Below, piece after piece: positions 5,315-7,911 of a DNA stretch of 7,911 nucleotides. The stretch spans positions 1-7,911 of the forward strand of contig DAOVYP010000089.1 of NCBI GenBank assembly GCA_030635565.1. Reading direction: 5' to 3'. How positions within the stretch are numbered: the stretch's first letter is position 1; every line of letters starts with the position of its first letter. Source of the DNA: Spirochaeta sp. GTDB lineage: Bacteria > Spirochaetota > Spirochaetia > DSM-2461. Made by a program: the position numbers and the translations under genes. The notes beneath the pieces are model-generated. The model was given only the letters and a program-made list of their open reading frames with translations, searched no databases and was not told where the DNA came from.

Positions 5315-7911
5315 ATGAGCCGATACGACACGATAGATGAGAACGTCCTGTGGTCGATGCTGGAACGGCTGCAGAAAGATCTGGAGAAGACATTCAGCGG
5401 GGCTGTTAAAACCCGCAAGCTGTCGGCCTTCGGCTCCATGGCCTATCCGTTGAGGGGCATGCATTGGTCGGCGGCCTTCCTCGGTCTTACCGATCTTGCC
5501 GATATCGCCGCGGCCGGCTCCGCCTTCGTCGTCCAGCTGCAGAAAAGCCGCTACCGCTGGTCGGTGGAACTCACTTCAGCCCTGAAATCCCTGCTCAAAC
5601 GAACCGGAGCATTCATTGGTGCCAGACCCGACGAGCCTTCAGCCGGCGTTTTCATCGACAGCCAGGAAGCCGTCCTTCAGGGAGCCGAGCTCAAACGCCC
5701 GGTCCCCACTGAAGACCTTATTGCTCTGTTCCGGCGCCGACAGATCGACAGGGATATCGTATCGGCTTGCCGCCAGCTGTCGGTGGGACAGGATAAGTCC
5801 TTCAGCCATGCCTTAACCATTCCCTCTTTCGCTAAACGACGTCACCGCCCCGATCGGCATCTTTCCCTGGTTTATCTCGACCTGGAAGACCAGGAACTCG
5901 ATCTGAACGAGCTCATAAAAGCTCTTGATGAGGCCTTTGGAAAATCGGAAATTCTGCTTCACGGTCCCCTCGCCATCCCCTGGAAGAATTACAGAAGCTA
6001 CAAAGGGAAAAAACCCTATTACCTTCTGCTTGATACGGTTCAGGAGAGCAGGGAATGGCTCGACGCAAAGAATATCTCCGGTAAAACCGTGAAAGCTCTC
6101 AAATCGCCGGAAACAGATCCAGTCGGAGAGGCCAAAGTGATTATCAGGGAAGTGTCGGTGGCTCCGGCTTATCCGGCGCCCGGGGCAGCCGTGGCATCAC
6201 AGTCTCAGTCGGGTTTCGATCCGGGTCAGGCAGCCGAGCTGGAACCCGTCAAGGTGCGCAAACACAGGAAAATCAGAAACCGTGATCTTCAGATAAAGTT
6301 TCCGGTCGGAATGAAACTCATCCTTATCGTTTCCACTATCATCATCCTGGCCATGTCCACCCTCACCTATCTTTCTCTTTATTTTTTCCGGAATGAAACA
6401 GAAAACCGGGTGATGGATACCAATATGTCCTTGTCACGCACCGTGGCCAAACAGGCCGAGAAGGAACTCATCCAACTGTTCGATTCGGCGAATCTCCTGT
6501 TCCAGGTCGGCTCGGCCGCCGGAGGATCGGCAAACCTGGTTGACGATTTTTTTGCCAATTCCCGTTCATTAATATACGTCGGGGTTCCCGGTAGCGGTCT
6601 GGACTTTGCCAACAGGGTCTGGTTCCGCCCCAACCTGATTTTCGATGAAGCAACAATACTCCGCAGCATCCTTACCGCCCGCGCCGATGATCTGGATAAA
6701 GCAAAAGCCGGTGAGACTGTCGTAATCAACGTTTCACCCCTCATTCCCCATCTGGAAACTCCGGTCATCGCGTTAGCCGCCCCCTTCCTGCTCGGAACCG
6801 AACAGGAAGCCCTGGTAATCATTGCCGATGTGGGATCCAGTCTGGCGGAGAGTGTCCGGATTCAGGAAGGATTCACCACTACCATCATTGTCAATTCCGA
6901 CGGCGAGATGCTGGCTCACCCTGACTTCTCACGGCTTTTCGGAGGAGAGAGCATCCGGGGTTCGGTGATATTCCAGGAGATGTATGCTCAAGGGTTGCCG
7001 GAGGGTCAGATTCTCTTCCAGGAGGAAACCATTAATGGTCCGGTGAGCGTCATGGGCTCATTCGCCATGATTCCTATCGGCAACCTTGGCGTTGTGACTA
7101 CAGTACTCGAGAAGGATGCGTTCAGCGTCGTTGCTTCGATACAGATTCTGAACTGGTCTCTCCTCGGGGCCGTTCTTTCCCTGGCTATACTCGGCATCTA
7201 TTTCTTTTCCCGGCAGATCTCCAATCCATTGAAGGAGCTCACCCTGGCCACGAGGCAGATAAAGGCGGGAAATTGGAATATTTCCATTCGTCCCCGAACC
7301 TCCGATGAGGTGGGACAGCTCACCCGTAATTTCATGGAGATGATACCGCATCTTCAAGCCAGGGAACGGCTTAGGGAGAAGACTGAGGCCTTCATCAACA
7401 AGCAGGTAGCCGGGATGATCGATAACGACACCCTGCCGGATCATGCCGAAACAAAAGATGTTACCGTATTCTTCTCCGATGTACGGGGGTTCACATCCAT
7501 GAGTGAGGCCATGGGCGATCCTCAGATAGTGCTGGACAACCTCTCGGAGTACTTCCGGGCCATGGTGCCCTGTGTGGAGGAGACCCGGGGAACAGTGGAC
7601 AAATTCATCGGGGACGCCGTCATGGCGGTCTGGGGCAGCATGCGTGACCTGGAGAATAACGCCGAAAGCGCTTTTAACGGTTCCCTGATGATGCGGACCG
7701 CCCTCCGGAATTTTAATTCCGGCCGGGGAGCGGTGAGCCGGCCCTTCTTCCAGATCGGCTGCGGCCTCAACAGCGGTCCGACCACCGTGGGAATCATGGG
7801 GGATCCGATGACGAAAATGGAATGGGCACATATGGGAGACACCGTCAACCTGGCCAGCCGCATTGAAGCCCTGAACAAACCCATGGGAACCGACATCCTC
7901 ATCTCTCAGTC
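5315..7911 (+). CDS. Membrane class III adenylate/guanylate cyclase with Cache-like sensor, HAMP and unusual N-terminal domain (runs off right edge)
   Basis: Signal-responsive enzyme predicted to make cyclic nucleotide from NTP in the cytoplasm; 865 residues are visible without a stop. Residues 1-332 are cytoplasmic. An Hpt/CheA-P1-like helical stretch lies at about 10-95, an unassigned alpha/beta region at about 178-260, a Pro/Ala/Gln/Ser linker at about 280-310 and a basic cluster at 313-323. A membrane helix (about 333-358) follows, then an outside domain of about 250 residues with a Cache-like strand IIVNSDGEMLAHPD (His535). A second helix lies at about 613-632. HAMP spans about 633-686, with SNPLKEL and DEVGQL. 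The cyclase domain starts near 712. Metal-binding Asp are D722 (FFSDVRGFT) and D767 (FIGDAVMAVWG). The base-recognition Lys is K763, the transition-state residues are N845 and R849 (GDTVNLASR), and the second base-recognition position is A838 (EWAHMGD) where Thr or Asp is usual. The last 30-50 residues of the domain lie beyond the edge. The cyclase call is firm; ATP against GTP preference is open. Confidence 0.9.
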   Translation, partial: MSRYDTIDENVLWSMLERLQKDLEKTFSGAVKTRKLSAFGSMAYPLRGMHWSAAFLGLTDLADIAAAGSAFVVQLQKSRYRWSVELTSALKSLLKRTGAFIGARPDEPSAGVFIDSQEAVLQGAELKRPVPTEDLIALFRRRQIDRDIVSACRQLSVGQDKSFSHALTIPSFAKRRHRPDRHLSLVYLDLEDQELDLNELIKALDEAFGKSEILLHGPLAIPWKNYRSYKGKKPYYLLLDTVQESREWLDAKNISGKTVKALKSPETDPVGEAKVIIREVSVAPAYPAPGAAVASQSQSGFDPGQAAELEPVKVRKHRKIRNRDLQIKFPVGMKLILIVSTIIILAMSTLTYLSLYFFRNETENRVMDTNMSLSRTVAKQAEKELIQLFDSANLLFQVGSAAGGSANLVDDFFANSRSLIYVGVPGSGLDFANRVWFRPNLIFDEATILRSILTARADDLDKAKAGETVVINVSPLIPHLETPVIALAAPFLLGTEQEALVIIADVGSSLAESVRIQEGFTTTIIVNSDGEMLAHPDFSRLFGGESIRGSVIFQEMYAQGLPEGQILFQEETINGPVSVMGSFAMIPIGNLGVVTTVLEKDAFSVVASIQILNWSLLGAVLSLAILGIYFFSRQISNPLKELTLATRQIKAGNWNISIRPRTSDEVGQLTRNFMEMIPHLQARERLREKTEAFINKQVAGMIDNDTLPDHAETKDVTVFFSDVRGFTSMSEAMGDPQIVLDNLSEYFRAMVPCVEETRGTVDKFIGDAVMAVWGSMRDLENNAESAFNGSLMMRTALRNFNSGRGAVSRPFFQIGCGLNSGPTTVGIMGDPMTKMEWAHMGDTVNLASRIEALNKPMGTDILISQ

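Noticed and set aside
7058..7831. 257-codon open frame on the minus strand
   Set aside because: It is antisense to the HAMP and catalytic domains of the cyclase.

Overview
The window is about 7.9 kb of compact, GC-rich, gene-dense bacterial chromosome. It holds six protein genes: two run off the window edges and four are complete. I see no rRNA, tRNA, CRISPR array, transposase or phage gene. The gene styles suggest a free-living spirochaete-like bacterium: a CysRS with HIGN and HHTNE motifs, a large HAMP-linked class III cyclase, and scattered short repeats tipped with GTGTCCCC. This taxonomic guess is low confidence and rests on general resemblance only.

Layout. Positions 1-907 (minus) are the N-terminal two thirds of cysS (cysteinyl-tRNA synthetase). 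It diverges across a 49-bp gap from murB (957-1886), which overlaps mgtE (1879-3219) by 8 bp, forming a tight two-gene unit for peptidoglycan precursor synthesis and Mg2+ transport. A 156-bp gap follows, containing a 60-bp hairpin-forming repeat, then a 3-methyladenine-type DNA glycosylase gene (3376-4011). This is convergent, with only 12 bp between stops, with a histone-deacetylase-family hydrolase gene on the minus strand (4024-5016). A 298-bp divergent intergenic region contains a 125-bp element bounded by perfect 22-bp inverted repeats. The last gene (5315 to the right edge) encodes a membrane class III nucleotide cyclase of at least 865 residues.

Most of the window is housekeeping: translation, cell wall, magnesium transport and DNA repair. 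The less ordinary parts are the following. (i) The cyclase has a roughly 330-residue cytoplasmic N-terminal region in front of its first membrane helix. This region opens with what looks like an Hpt/CheA-P1-like segment that has lost its phospho-histidine, and the cyclase domain has Ala at the usual Thr/Asp base-recognition position. (ii) Two non-coding repeats share GTGTCCCC-type tips. (iii) Two genes (murB and the deacetylase) have a near-consensus -10 box placed so that transcription would begin at the start codon, suggesting leaderless mRNAs. I see no convincing new multi-gene system; the cyclase architecture and the repeat family deserve the most attention.
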